DNA of 64,000 nucleotides from Actinobaculum suis (GTDB lineage Bacteria; Actinomycetota; Actinomycetes; Actinomycetales; Actinomycetaceae), in NCBI RefSeq assembly GCF_900102025.1, contig NZ_FNAU01000004.1:1-64000 (forward strand). Reading direction: 5' to 3'. Below the pieces are notes generated by a model. The model was not told the DNA's origin and searched no databases. It was given only the letters and a program-made list of their open reading frames with translations. The position numbers were made by a program, and so were the translations under genes. This document shows positions 28,866 through 38,971 of this stretch, piece by piece (within the stretch, counting starts at the first letter, position 1; every line of letters starts with the position of its first letter).

Positions 28866-29588
28866 CTACTGGCCCTGTTCTAGGAAGCGCTGCACGAAAT
28901 TATTTTCGGGATGTTCTGCCAGTTCTGCGGGCGTGCCGATCTGCACCATCCGCCCCTCGTTCATTATCCCAATCCGGGTTCCCAAGGCTAGGGCTTCCTG
29001 CGGGTCGGCAGTGAGATAAACGGTGGTCACCTGATTGTGCTGCTGGAGCAAAAGAATCAGTTCGCGAGTGTGAGCGCGCAGGTCCATATCCAAATTGATG
29101 AGCGGTTCGTCCATCAAGAAAACCTTCGGGGTACGCACCAGCGCGCGCCCAATAGCCACTTTTTGCCGCTCGGCGCGGGTGAGATCGCCCGGTTTGAGTT
29201 CCAGCTTCCCGGAAAGTTCCAAGGCCTCGGCGGCGTCTTCCACGCGTTCCGCAATAATTTCGAGAGGCGTTCCGGCAATTTTTAGTGCGAAACCCATATT
29301 TTCGCGGACGGTCATATGCGGATAGAGCGCATAGTTTTGGAAAGCGATAGCTACGTCGCGTAGTTTTGGCGGCAAGTCAGTTACGTCTTCCGAACCGACG
29401 TAGATGCGCCCAGAATCCACGCTTTCCAGCCCCGCCAACATGCGCATGGCCGTGGATTTGCCGCAACGCGGCGGGCCCGCGAGTACAAAGAATTCGCCGT
29501 CGTTAATAAAAAGATCAAGGTTATCAACGGCGGGTGCAACCGCGTTGGGATAACGGCGGGTTGCGCCGTCGAAGGTAACGGATGCCAT
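28866..29588 (-). CDS. Degenerate MalK/UgpC-type ABC ATPase
   Basis: A 240-residue ABC ATPase that resembles the sugar-importer type over its nucleotide-binding domain only; the usual 110-130-residue C-terminal TOBE regulatory domain is absent. Walker A (GPPRCGKST), Q-loop (FQNYALYPHMT) and Walker B (VFLMDEPLINLD) are kept. The signature motif LSGGQ is replaced by LTRAE, and the H-loop histidine (family THDQ) is alanine in LTADPQ. Both are needed for normal ATP hydrolysis in a transporter dimer. No permease or binding-protein gene is nearby. It may bind ATP as a regulator or work with an intact partner elsewhere (inference). The protein kinase gene is divergent. Confidence 0.8.
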   Translation of the reverse strand: MASVTFDGATRRYPNAVAPAVDNLDLFINDGEFFVLAGPPRCGKSTAMRMLAGLESVDSGRIYVGSEDVTDLPPKLRDVAIAFQNYALYPHMTVRENMGFALKIAGTPLEIIAERVEDAAEALELSGKLELKPGDLTRAERQKVAIGRALVRTPKVFLMDEPLINLDMDLRAHTRELILLLQQHNQVTTVYLTADPQEALALGTRIGIMNEGRMVQIGTPAELAEHPENNFVQRFLEQGQ

Positions 29589-29931
29589 GGCCGTCCTTCC
29601 TCGGAATAGCCAGATGCGTTAAAAATAAAAACAGAATAGTGGTGGCTCCGCTGGCGAGCAGGCCCATCCCTGAATGCCTGGCGGTGCGAACACTTACATT
29701 ATTACAGTGCCAAGAGCGGTACGCGCAATTAGCAAGAACACATCACGCGGCGGGTCGCCGCATGCGTAAAATTTACCTGCTGACCTGCTGGGACTTATCT
29801 CCCGAAGAGATGTTTATGGAAGGCCCCGAGACCGGTAAGGGGCTGGTTTGGCGCTGGCGTTTTGCGGCGGCGTTACATAGCTCTACCGGAGAGCGAAAAC
29901 TAAGGTGGCGGGATAGCCAATTATCCTCGGG
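29589..29931. other. Divergent promoter region, no gene seen
   Basis: The interval separates the ABC ATPase and the kinase gene. The only recognisable element is the kinase -10 box at its right end. Confidence 0.5.
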
Positions 29932-29937
29932 TACCTT
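29932..29937 (+). promoter_or_regulatory. -10 box of leaderless kinase gene
   Basis: TACCTT, 6 bases before the ATG. Confidence 0.55.
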
Positions 29938-29943
29938 TGGGGT

Positions 29944-32346
29944 ATGCATAGCGACATCGGAGGGTACCGCCTGGTGCGGTCGATCGGCCAGGGCGGAATG
30001 TCTACGGTTTACGAGGCGATTGATGGTGGCGGTACGCGTGTTGCCTTGAAGCTGCTACACCCGGCGGCGGTGGCAGACCCGGCCGGGCGGACGCGTTTGC
30101 GCCGTGAAGTGGACATGTTGCAACGGGTGAAGGGTCCGTATGTGGCAGAGGTGTTAGATGCCGAGATCGAGGACGAAACTGCCTTTATCGTTACCGAACT
30201 GGTTGATGGCCCTACCTTGGCGGAAGACGTGCGCACCGACGGCCCCTATGACCGGCATGACCTCGTAGAACTTGCCACACGGCTGGGGCACGCCGTACAT
30301 TCCGTGCACGAGATAGGGGTGCTACATCGCGATCTGAAACCTTCTAATGTGATGATTTCTTCGGCCGGCCCGATTCTGATCGACTTCGGTATCGCCCAAA
30401 CGGGTAGCGATACGCGGCTCACCCAACGCGGTTCGATCACCCACACGCCCGGTTACCTAGACCCGCGCGTGCTCATGGGCGCCCAACCTGATGAAGCTGC
30501 CGATTTTTGGGCGCTCGCCGCCGTGATCGCTTTTGCCGCCACCGGCCACGATCCTTACGGAGGAGATAGCGCGCCCGTAATCATGCGTAAAGTGCTCGAC
30601 GGCGAGGCCGATCTTTCTGGTGTCCCGCCCGCAATCGCCCAGGCTTTCGCGCAAGCCCTGGCCGGCCGGCTGGAAGAACGCTTGCCGTATGCGCAACTCA
30701 TCGAGTGTTTGCGCGATCCGCAAGCTTGGCAGGGTGCTCCGGTTCCGCCGCCTGCTCCCAACCAGGCCACCCGTGCCTATATGCCGCCGATAGCGGGAGA
30801 CGGAGAAGGATCTACAGGGGCAGCTGGGCAAAAACCCGGCCTGGGCCGTGCCGCTGGAATGGGCGCTGCCGCCGGCCTGGGTGCTGCGGCCGGCGCGGCC
30901 CTCGGCGCTAGCATTGCTTCCGGCGCGGAAATTGGAGCTCGAGCTGGAGATGGCGCCGGCGGCGGCCTTGGAGCGGGCGCTGGCGGCGTTGCTGGAGCGG
31001 GCACTGGCGACGTTGCCGGAGCAGGCGTTGGAACTAACGATCCGGATGCTACGCGGCCCTATTCCGGCATTCCACACGATTCAGGCCTAGCCCTAGCTTC
31101 TTCGGAATTGTCGGAGGCGGGATCTGGTTACCACGGCGCTGCGCAAGCAGGTTTACAGCCGGGCAGTACCGCACCGGATAGTGACCGCACGCAGGTGCTT
31201 AGCGCGGGGCTGGATACTGACCGCACGCAAGTGCTTAGTGCCGGGCCGGTTTTTAACGCGGGGGCGGATAGTGACCGCACGCAGGTGCTCAGCGCTGGGC
31301 CGAATAGTGATCGCACGCAGATGCTGCCGGGCGGGCAGGAATCGGCCATGCATGCGGGAACGCCAACTTTGGCCTATCCGGTAGCCCCCAAATATCAGTT
31401 AGCGCCCGAGTATTTTGAGGCCGATAACGAATACGAGCCCGCGGCTGGTTATGCGTCGCCGGCGGCAACACCGGCCCCGGCGGTAGCGCCGCAAGCAGCT
31501 TCGTATCCGCAAGCGGCGCCGCCGGTCGATATCGCGGTACCAGTGGCGAATAATAATGGCGCCCCGGGCTGGCCGGGTGGCGAACCGCCCGCCGGAGCCG
31601 GCCCGAACGTGGGCGTACCGGGCGGGCAAGCCCAGCCCGGCGGCGCCTGGCAAGGCGAACAGGTTGGTGCCTGGCAAGGTGAGCAGGGCGCGGGCTGGCC
31701 GGGCGCTCCGGCAGGAATGGCCGCACCTGCACCCACACCCCGCTGGGCGCGGCCTGCTGCCAACGCACCGTTTCTGACTTTGCTGGCCGGATGCATCCTG
31801 GTGCAACTATTGTGGCGCTGGCCGATACCCACCGGCCTGGCCTACGTGCTGGGATGTTTCGTTTTGGCCGCGCTCGCGATCACCCGCGGGGCTTTGCAAA
31901 AACGGCGTTTTGCGGCGGGCGGAACACATAGTGGCGATTTGCTGTGGGCCGTGGGCAGATTTCCACTGGCTTGCGCGCAAGCCCTGGTAAACGGGATAGG
32001 CATGGTGATTACCGGGGCCGCTGGCGGGCTCGCCCTGGCCTGGGTGCTTTATCTTTTTGAGCTGGTAACGGTTGATTTTGCGTTCCTGGCGGGAGCTACC
32101 GGTGCAGTGCTAATGTCGTGGTTTGGCCCGGGCGGTGCGTGGACGCGGGAAGGTTCCCGGATCGTGTTTTCCGTGCTCGCCCCTTCGCCCGGTTACCGGC
32201 GTTTTTGGGGAGTGCTACTCGCTTTGGGCGCGGTGGCTTTACTGGCCGTCACGCTAAGCACGCCAACCAAATGGGCGCCGCTACCGGACGCACCTTTCTT
32301 TATTCCCGGCGCACCCGACGTCGATTTGGAATCCATTTTTGGCTAA
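29944..32346 (+). CDS. Transmembrane Ser/Thr protein kinase with DRTQVL repeats
   Basis: An 800-residue PknB-type kinase. The N-terminal kinase domain (about 7-265) has IGQGGMSTVYEA, the lysine in VALKLL, HRDLKPSNV (catalytic loop) and LIDFGIAQ (Mg-binding). A long Ala/Gly/Pro-rich linker (about 270-590) follows. Inside it, at about 413-462, are four copies of DRTQ(V/M)L, three followed by SAG: candidate phosphorylation or FHA-docking sites, since a phosphothreonine with Leu at +3 is a known FHA preference. The C-terminal 200 residues contain about five membrane helices and no PASTA domains. Substrates are unknown; a DsbA-like gene follows on the same strand. Confidence 0.88.
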   Translation: MHSDIGGYRLVRSIGQGGMSTVYEAIDGGGTRVALKLLHPAAVADPAGRTRLRREVDMLQRVKGPYVAEVLDAEIEDETAFIVTELVDGPTLAEDVRTDGPYDRHDLVELATRLGHAVHSVHEIGVLHRDLKPSNVMISSAGPILIDFGIAQTGSDTRLTQRGSITHTPGYLDPRVLMGAQPDEAADFWALAAVIAFAATGHDPYGGDSAPVIMRKVLDGEADLSGVPPAIAQAFAQALAGRLEERLPYAQLIECLRDPQAWQGAPVPPPAPNQATRAYMPPIAGDGEGSTGAAGQKPGLGRAAGMGAAAGLGAAAGAALGASIASGAEIGARAGDGAGGGLGAGAGGVAGAGTGDVAGAGVGTNDPDATRPYSGIPHDSGLALASSELSEAGSGYHGAAQAGLQPGSTAPDSDRTQVLSAGLDTDRTQVLSAGPVFNAGADSDRTQVLSAGPNSDRTQMLPGGQESAMHAGTPTLAYPVAPKYQLAPEYFEADNEYEPAAGYASPAATPAPAVAPQAASYPQAAPPVDIAVPVANNNGAPGWPGGEPPAGAGPNVGVPGGQAQPGGAWQGEQVGAWQGEQGAGWPGAPAGMAAPAPTPRWARPAANAPFLTLLAGCILVQLLWRWPIPTGLAYVLGCFVLAALAITRGALQKRRFAAGGTHSGDLLWAVGRFPLACAQALVNGIGMVITGAAGGLALAWVLYLFELVTVDFAFLAGATGAVLMSWFGPGGAWTREGSRIVFSVLAPSPGYRRFWGVLLALGAVALLAVTLSTPTKWAPLPDAPFFIPGAPDVDLESIFG
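31179..31330 (+). repeat. Four in-frame coding repeats in the kinase linker
   Basis: AGTGACCGCACGCAGGTGCT and variants recur four times, encoding (S/T)DRTQ(V/M)L. Third positions vary while the amino acids hold (for example CAG/CAA, CTT/CTC), which suggests selection on the peptide. Confidence 0.75.
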
Positions 32347-32469
32347 ATCAAAGGGAATACTGTGGCCGGGTCCGCCTTTGCGGGCTGAGAAAGGCGATAC
32401 GCTATAAATGATGCTAATGCGCGACGGCGTAGCAAGCGTTCGGCGTCGTCGAAACACTGAAGGAAGAGA

Positions 32470-33297
32470 ATGGCGAAAAACGAAACGAAGGCACAACGCC
32501 GTGAGCGCGCCCGCGAGGCGGCCGCGAAACTTCGTGAGGAAGAAAAGAAACGCACCCAACGCAACCGCCTAATCGCGATAATCGTGGGGATCGTGGTGGT
32601 GGCTCTGGTGGGAGCAGCGATCTGGTACATCGTTTCCGGCAATAAGAAGTCGGCGATCTCGGATGCGGGTGAACAGTCGAGCACGGAGATCACCACCAAA
32701 CTGCCGCAGGAAATTAACGAATTCGGCGGAATCAGTATCGGTAAGGAACTGGCTGCCGGTACCTCTAATAGTGGAGTGCCGCGGGTTTCGATTTACTTCG
32801 ATTACCTGTGCTCACACTGCACGGTTTTGGACGATGAATACGCCGAAACTCTACGGCAGATGGCTCAGGACGGGAAGATTACTCTCGAGTACTATCCCAC
32901 CTCGATTTACCCGAATATTCCCTTCTCTGCAGACGGGCAGCGCATCGAATTCTGGATCGCGGAGCACGCTCCCGATAAGTATCTGGACTTCCACAATAAG
33001 GTGTTCGCGGATATCACCATTCCGCTCTTTGCCCAGCCCACCGAAGGGGGCGTGCAACCGCCAGATGTTTCCGCCCTGTATGACGAAGCTAAACTCGTGG
33101 GGCTCAGTGACGAGCAAGTGGCGCAGATGAAGCAAGATATCGACGGCGGTGCTTATAAGGAACTGTCTGAGCAGGCCCTCAAGCAGTTCACCAAGAACGG
33201 TTTCACCGGCACGCCGACGATCCTGATCAACGGCAAACAGTACAATGAAAACTGGGCGAATGGCGCCCTGCTCAAGGCCATTGAAAACGCTAAGTAG
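32470..33297 (+). CDS. DsbA-family membrane-anchored thiol oxidoreductase
   Basis: A 275-residue protein: a charged cytoplasmic N-terminus (about 1-33), one membrane helix (LIAIIVGIVVVALVGAAIWY, about 34-53) and an extracellular thioredoxin-fold domain. The redox motif is CSHC in FDYLCSHCTVLDDEY (about 115-118) and the cis-proline loop is GTPTILING (about 247). Such proteins form or isomerise disulfides in exported proteins; the actinobacterial ones often work with a VKOR partner, not seen here. It is 123 bases after the kinase gene, and a terminator follows about 260 bases later. Confidence 0.9.
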   Translation: MAKNETKAQRRERAREAAAKLREEEKKRTQRNRLIAIIVGIVVVALVGAAIWYIVSGNKKSAISDAGEQSSTEITTKLPQEINEFGGISIGKELAAGTSNSGVPRVSIYFDYLCSHCTVLDDEYAETLRQMAQDGKITLEYYPTSIYPNIPFSADGQRIEFWIAEHAPDKYLDFHNKVFADITIPLFAQPTEGGVQPPDVSALYDEAKLVGLSDEQVAQMKQDIDGGAYKELSEQALKQFTKNGFTGTPTILINGKQYNENWANGALLKAIENAK

Positions 33298-33302
33298 CAA
33301 GG

Positions 33303-33535
33303 TTTGCTAGCCGTGCTTTGCTAGCCGAGCTTTGCTAGCCACGTTTGGCTCCGCTAGGCGCGCTTGGTTCCGCTAGGCGCACTTAGTGGCAAGCTCGGGC
33401 GTAGAACAACCCGGTAGCAGAGCAACCCGGCGGCAAGGCAACCGAGCAACAAAGCAACCGAGCAACAAAACAGCCTGGCGGCAGAGCAACCCGGCGGTGG
33501 GGAACCCCGGCGGCAAAACAGCCCGGCGGCGCCGT
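33303..33535. repeat. Intergenic short-repeat cluster
   Basis: Three 14-base TTTGCTAGCC units (33303, 33317, 33331) are followed by two 20-base units containing CCGCTAGGCGC (33344, 33364) and then irregular AGCAACC(C/G)GGCGGC units to 33535. No gene is present in 33298-33658 apart from the terminator. Confidence 0.65.
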
Positions 33536-33557
33536 AATGCGAAGCAAATTACATAAC

Positions 33558-33614
33558 AAAAAGGTCCCAGTGCTGGTCCGTGGCTTATATCTCGGCCTGG
33601 CACTGGGACTTTTC
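33558..33614 (+). terminator. Rho-independent terminator after the dsbA-like gene
   Basis: AAAAGGTCCCAGTGC pairs with GCACTGGGACTTTT (one bulge) and ends in a T run. A-rich and T-rich sides make it work on either strand. Confidence 0.75.
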
Positions 33615-33658
33615 CTTAGAAACCGGTACACTTCTTCAGTGCCCGCCTAGCGGGCCAC

Positions 33659-33734
33659 GCCCTTGTAGCTCAGTTGGTAGAGCACCTGTCTTGTAAACAG
33701 GGGGTCGCAGGTTCGAGTCCTGTCGGGGGCTCCA
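33659..33734 (+). tRNA. tRNA-Thr (anticodon TGT)
   Basis: Full cloverleaf: acceptor GCCCTTG with CGGGGGC (two G-U pairs), D arm GCTC/GAGC, anticodon arm CCTGT-CTTGTAA-ACAGG, T arm with TTCGAGT, and an encoded 3' CCA. The two consecutive G-U pairs in the acceptor are somewhat unusual. Confidence 0.95.
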
Positions 33735-34044
33735 GTTTTATTTGCTGATTACCGCCAGCTTCTTACTGTCTGCTCGGCGCTTCTTACTGTCTGTTCGGTC
33801 TCCGGTAGTGCTCGCTATTTGTTTGATCGCGCCCGCTGACATTTGCGCGCAAACGCCAGTTTACTGATGTGCAACCATCCGTTAACCTCCTATTCATATT
33901 ACTTTCTCGGCGTAATCAATTTGGGCTTCCGGGTGTTTTTATCTCTTTCGCGCCGTGTTAGCTTTTTTCTAAGCCACAACCGATGGCCAAAATAGACAGT
34001 TGGCGGAATGCAGGATGTACACCCGCGGGCAAGGAGGCCCTGGC
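33735..34044. other. Interval with a 21-base tandem duplication
   Basis: GCTTCTTACTGTCTG(C/T)TCGG occurs twice in tandem at 33758 and 33779. The segment after 33880 is AT-rich and probably carries the promoter of the next gene; no gene is seen. Confidence 0.5.
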
Positions 34045-34653
34045 ATGGAAAACGCACAGCAAAAAACGCACAGAAAAAAAGCAGTCGGCGTCGTTATCGC
34101 AGTAATCTGCGTGGCCCTTTGTGCGGCTGTAGTTTATGGTCTCATGCGCTCTGCACGCAGCACCGCGGAGCCGCCCGCATCGGTATCGCGCGAGGCCGCC
34201 GTCGCCAAGATGCGGGAATGTACGGACGCGTATGCGAACACGAAAACCTACACCCTCGAATCTGGCCGTACGCTGGTAGCGCCGGTCACTTTTCTCGATC
34301 CGGAGGATGTGGCTACGTGTTGGCGGGAAAATAACCCGGAAGAAGTGGCCTTTTTGGAAAAGCAGGATTGTTTCCCGGCGCAGGTTACTGAACAAAACTG
34401 GGATAACGCGTGGGCGTGCGCCATGGAATGGGACGCAAACCTTCCGGGTACAACGTGGTACCTGAGCAAAGTGAAAAACAGCTTTGGGGTGATGCCAGAT
34501 AGCGTGGCGGAAGCGATAAAAGCTTACAAAAAGACGCCGAACGCAAAAACTCTGCAAGAAATAGCAGAACTGGTACCAAGCACCAGCTCCAACCAAGAAA
34601 CCCTTGCTGCCGAAGCTGCCGCGCACGGGGTTACGCTGGAAGTTGCACCCTAG
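34045..34653 (+). CDS. Hypothetical single-pass membrane protein
   Basis: A 202-residue protein that I do not recognise. A lysine-rich N-terminus is followed by one membrane helix ([20 protein letters not shown], about 14-33), then an extracellular domain with four cysteines (ECTDAYA, ATCWREN, QDCFPA, ACAMEW) that could form two disulfides, which fits the nearby DsbA-like gene. AAGGAGG lies 7 bases before this ATG, so an in-frame ATG 45 bases upstream is unlikely. The stop overlaps that of the convergent ung by 4 bases. Confidence 0.75.
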   Translation: MENAQQKTHRKKAVGVVIAVICVALCAAVVYGLMRSARSTAEPPASVSREAAVAKMRECTDAYANTKTYTLESGRTLVAPVTFLDPEDVATCWRENNPEEVAFLEKQDCFPAQVTEQNWDNAWACAMEWDANLPGTTWYLSKVKNSFGVMPDSVAEAIKAYKKTPNAKTLQEIAELVPSTSSNQETLAAEAAAHGVTLEVAP

Positions 34654-35333
34654 CCATTCGCTACCGGTAAAGACCAGTCAATAGGCGCCCCTCCCTGCGC
34701 AACCAGGAGTTCGTTTGTGCGGGAGAAGGGTCGGGATCCGAAGAATCCGCGCGAAGCGGAGAGCGGGGAGGGGTGCGGGCTTTCAATCGCCGGGATCGAA
34801 CCGAGTAGCGGACGTAATTCTTGTGCCTGCCGGCCCCATAGAATGGCCACCAGTGGGCCGCCGCGCCGGGCAAGGGCGCGAATCGCGTGGTCGGTGATTT
34901 TTTCCCAGCCGTGCCCGCGATGCGAGGCAGGTTTCCCGGGTTGCACGGTAAGCACACGGTTTAGGAGCATTACACCGCGTTGGCACCACGGTGTAAGGTC
35001 TCCGGTGGCTGGGGTGCCAACTCCGACGTCGGCCTGCAATTCTTGAAAAATGTTACGCAGGGAACGCGGAATTGGTTTTACTTCCGGAGCTACCGAGAAA
35101 CTCAGTCCAACTGGGTGGCCGGGGGTAGGATACGGATCTTGGCCAACGATAAGCACGCGCACATCCGCCAGCGGATAAGTGAAAGCGCGCAATACGTTCT
35201 GGCCGGCCGGGAGATAACCACGCTGTGCGGCGTTTTCGGCGCGCAGGAAATCTCCCATGCGGTGAATATCTGGTTCTACGCTGGAAAGTGCGGCAGCCCA
35301 ATCGGGGGCAATGATCTCGGAAAGCGGTTGCAT
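34650..35333 (-). CDS. ung: Uracil-DNA glycosylase
   Basis: A 227-residue family 1 enzyme that removes uracil from DNA. The water-activating motif [18 protein letters not shown] (about 64-81) and the DNA-intercalating [18 protein letters not shown] near the C-terminus are intact. The ATG is favoured over an open frame extending 69 codons upstream because the family starts near MQPLSEI and a TACCCT box lies 7 bases before it. The upstream DNA includes three imperfect copies of GGTTTCCCGAAGG-like sequence, which accounts for the long open frame. Confidence 0.95.
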   Translation of the reverse strand: MQPLSEIIAPDWAAALSSVEPDIHRMGDFLRAENAAQRGYLPAGQNVLRAFTYPLADVRVLIVGQDPYPTPGHPVGLSFSVAPEVKPIPRSLRNIFQELQADVGVGTPATGDLTPWCQRGVMLLNRVLTVQPGKPASHRGHGWEKITDHAIRALARRGGPLVAILWGRQAQELRPLLGSIPAIESPHPSPLSASRGFFGSRPFSRTNELLVAQGGAPIDWSLPVANG

Positions 35334-35340
35334 AAACCCC

Positions 35341-35346
35341 AGGGTA
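35341..35346 (-). promoter_or_regulatory. -10 box of leaderless ung
   Basis: TACCCT on the reverse strand, 7 bases before the ATG. Confidence 0.6.
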
Positions 35347-35517
35347 GTAGCCACACCGCCAAAACGGGCAAAGCTTTCCGAAAGGTATGGGGTTTCCCGA
35401 AGGTGTGGGGCTTCCCGAAGGGCGTCCGCCGGGGTGGGGTTACCCGAAAGAGCGCCGGGGAAAAGCGCCGGGGGAACACTAGGGAACAAGAACAAAGAAG
35501 GAAGGCGAATCGGGTAC

Positions 35518-35910
35518 GTGAGTGCTGCAGAAGAACGCAAGGCGAAGGCGGCTGCGCGCGAGGCGCCTACCCAGGAACAGCCGGCCGCTACCCAAGGACA
35601 GCCCGCTACTCAAGAACAGCCTGCGCGCGAGGTGCCTAACACACTTGCCACCGAGCCCCTTACTGCCGCGGAGCAGAAAGTCTTGCATAATGAGAAAACC
35701 TGGCGTTCGCGGTTTCGGCGCAAAGCGGCATCGATCACCGCTTTGGGGATGACAGAAACCGAGTACTACCTGCTGGTGGCGAGTGCCGTGGAAAAGCCCG
35801 CGGCGGAGTTAGCGGATCCGGAACTAGTACGCCGGATCCGGAATTTACGCGCAGAGCGGGCTAGGGAGCGCGGCACATTCGGGCGTGGGGAATCGTTCCC
35901 GCAGAGGTGA
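35518..35910 (+). CDS. DUF3263 protein
   Basis: A 130-residue protein ending in the actinobacterial DUF3263 domain: [15 protein letters not shown], then [10 protein letters not shown] and [19 protein letters not shown] (about 50-120). The domain looks like a small helix-turn-helix, so DNA binding is possible, though no function is established. The first 45 residues are a Gln/Pro/Ala repeat (variants of ATQGQP and TQEQPA). The start is GTG with GAAGGAAGG about 13 bases upstream. The next gene begins 17 bases after the stop but has its own -10 box. Confidence 0.85.
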   Translation: MSAAEERKAKAAAREAPTQEQPAATQGQPATQEQPAREVPNTLATEPLTAAEQKVLHNEKTWRSRFRRKAASITALGMTETEYYLLVASAVEKPAAELADPELVRRIRNLRAERARERGTFGRGESFPQR

Positions 35911-35915
35911 AAGGT

Positions 35916-35921
35916 TAGGCT
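35916..35921 (+). promoter_or_regulatory. -10 box of leaderless LytR_C gene
   Basis: TAGGCT, 6 bases before the GTG start, lying in the short gap after the DUF3263 stop. Confidence 0.5.
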
Positions 35922-35927
35922 AGAGCT

Positions 35928-36602
35928 GTGGCTAAGAAGTATCCGGAGGACGAATTCGATATCGCGGCACGCCAGCGAGTAACCCAAGGCGCGCACCGCA
36001 AACAGAAATCGAATGCGAAATGGTGGATCGCCCTGGTGGCGGTCTTGATTTTGGCGCCCCTCGTGGGAATTGGGCTGATAAAGCTCAATAATGTAAACGT
36101 AGATTCCTTGGTGAAGGAATCTCCTACCCCGGCCGTGGTAGAAACGGCCACGCCAGAACCGGATCCCTCGGCTTCTTTGCCGGTGTATGGCGAAGGCGAA
36201 CAGCCCGGTGAAAGCCCGATACCGGAACCCGGCCAACCGGTGGAACCGGGTGCGAACGGGGCAGAAGATGGAACCGAGGCAAATGCGGACGCGGCGGAAG
36301 CAGAACCAACCGAAAATCCCACGCCCCAGGCCGATACTTCGAAGTCTATTTCCTTGCTCAACGCTTCCGGAATTAATGGCTACGCGGCAAAGAACCAGAA
36401 CCTTCTCCTAGAAGCCGGATATACGAATGTGGCGATTGGTAATTACCGCCACGCCGCCCCGGCCCATAGCCAGATCTTCTACCCGGCCGCAGCCGATCTA
36501 CCTACCGTGCAAGCAATTGGTGCGGCATTAGGGATCACCGATTTCGTGGAAAACGCACAAGCCACGGGTGGCAACCAGATCGTCGTCGTACTCGTGGACT
36601 AG
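35928..36602 (+). CDS. LytR C-terminal-domain membrane protein
   Basis: A 224-residue protein with a cytoplasmic basic N-terminus, one membrane helix (WWIALVAVLILAPLVGIGLI, about 32-51), a long Pro/Glu-rich spacer (about 60-140) and a LytR_C domain (SISLLNASGINGYAAKNQNL to the C-terminus). LytR_C domains occur with cell-wall glycopolymer ligases, but here the ligase domain itself is absent. It probably works in the cell envelope. The GTG start is indicated by a TAGGCT box 6 bases upstream. Confidence 0.85.
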   Translation: MAKKYPEDEFDIAARQRVTQGAHRKQKSNAKWWIALVAVLILAPLVGIGLIKLNNVNVDSLVKESPTPAVVETATPEPDPSASLPVYGEGEQPGESPIPEPGQPVEPGANGAEDGTEANADAAEAEPTENPTPQADTSKSISLLNASGINGYAAKNQNLLLEAGYTNVAIGNYRHAAPAHSQIFYPAAADLPTVQAIGAALGITDFVENAQATGGNQIVVVLVD

Positions 36603-36967
36603 GCGAAACCCACCGCGCGCGAACGCGCCGAATATGAGGACCCGGCGGGCGTGCTTGCCGCGAAAGCCCACCGCGCGCGGACGCGCCAGCCACCGGATCA
36701 GTGAGAGCACTGCCTGGGCGGTACTTGTGATGGGCGAGGCTCCCGGTGAGGTGTGCTAACCCGTGGCCGCAGCGCGTGACACCCGTGCGGCAAACCCTGT
36801 TTGGTATTGAAAAACCGCCGGTATTTCTTCCCACTCTCGCCAGGCGCGAAAAGTTGAGTTCCAAAGACTCAAGTTTGCGGCGCGCAGTTTTCCGTAAAAG
36901 GGCGGAAAATCGCGGGTTTGTGCCGTATTTGCGGCGAGCGTGAAGCGTGGCTCAATATTTTCTAAAA
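36603..36967. other. Interval with a 27-base duplication and groEL promoter
   Basis: GCGAAA(G)CCCACCGCGCGCG(A/G)ACGCGCC occurs at 36603 and 36660. A likely promoter for groEL is TTGCGG at 36929 with CAATAT at 36953, spacing 18, just before the CIRCE elements. No gene is supported. Confidence 0.5.
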
Positions 36968-36994
36968 CTTGCACTCTCCGGGTTCGAGTGCCAA
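36968..36994. promoter_or_regulatory. CIRCE operator 1 (HrcA site)
   Basis: CTTGCACTC, 9 bases, GAGTGCCAA. The consensus is TTAGCACTC-N9-GAGTGCTAA. Located directly after the groEL promoter. Confidence 0.85.
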
Positions 36995-37002
36995 AATTCT
37001 AA

Positions 37003-37029
37003 CTGGCACTCGAAGTGACAGAGTGATAA
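37003..37029. promoter_or_regulatory. CIRCE operator 2 (HrcA site)
   Basis: CTGGCACTC, 9 bases, GAGTGATAA; the second half has one departure from the core. Two sites 35 bases apart imply tight HrcA repression of groEL. Confidence 0.85.
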
Positions 37030-37045
37030 TTCGTTCGGCCGATGA

Positions 37046-38755
<1,710 letters not shown>

Positions 38756-38813
38756 AGCGCCCCGCGCGTGAGCGCGGCCGTGAATACACATACGCGCTCT
38801 AAATAACGACGCC

Positions 38814-38849
38814 GAACGGGCGGGCAACTTTACGTTGCCCGCCCGTTTT
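38814..38849 (+). terminator. Rho-independent terminator of groEL
   Basis: AACGGGCGGGCAAC pairs perfectly with GTTGCCCGCCCGTT around TTTAC, then TT. A strong 14-base stem. Confidence 0.9.
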
Positions 38850-38914
38850 GTGCTAGCTACGTGCCGCTTCCGCAATCCGACTTTTTGGCCGCGCTCGATA
38901 TTTTTCTTGGGGTT

Positions 38915-38971
38915 GGCGGTGCTAGGGGTTTGCGGCGCTGTGAGAAGGCGGTGCTAGGGGTTGGCGGCGCT
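38915..38971. repeat. 25-base duplication over the 3' end of the HD-like gene
   Basis: GGCGGTGCTAGGGGTT(T/G)GCG(GCGCT) is present at 38915 and 38947 (period 32). The second copy overlaps the stop codon of the HD-like gene. Confidence 0.7.

Noticed and set aside
29582-30049. 155-codon frame overlapping the kinase start
   Set aside because: Out of frame with a well-supported kinase and without domain signal.
35334-35540. 69-codon N-terminal extension of Ung
   Set aside because: Made of repeated TTTCCCGAAGG-like sequence; family start and -10 box place the ATG at 35333.
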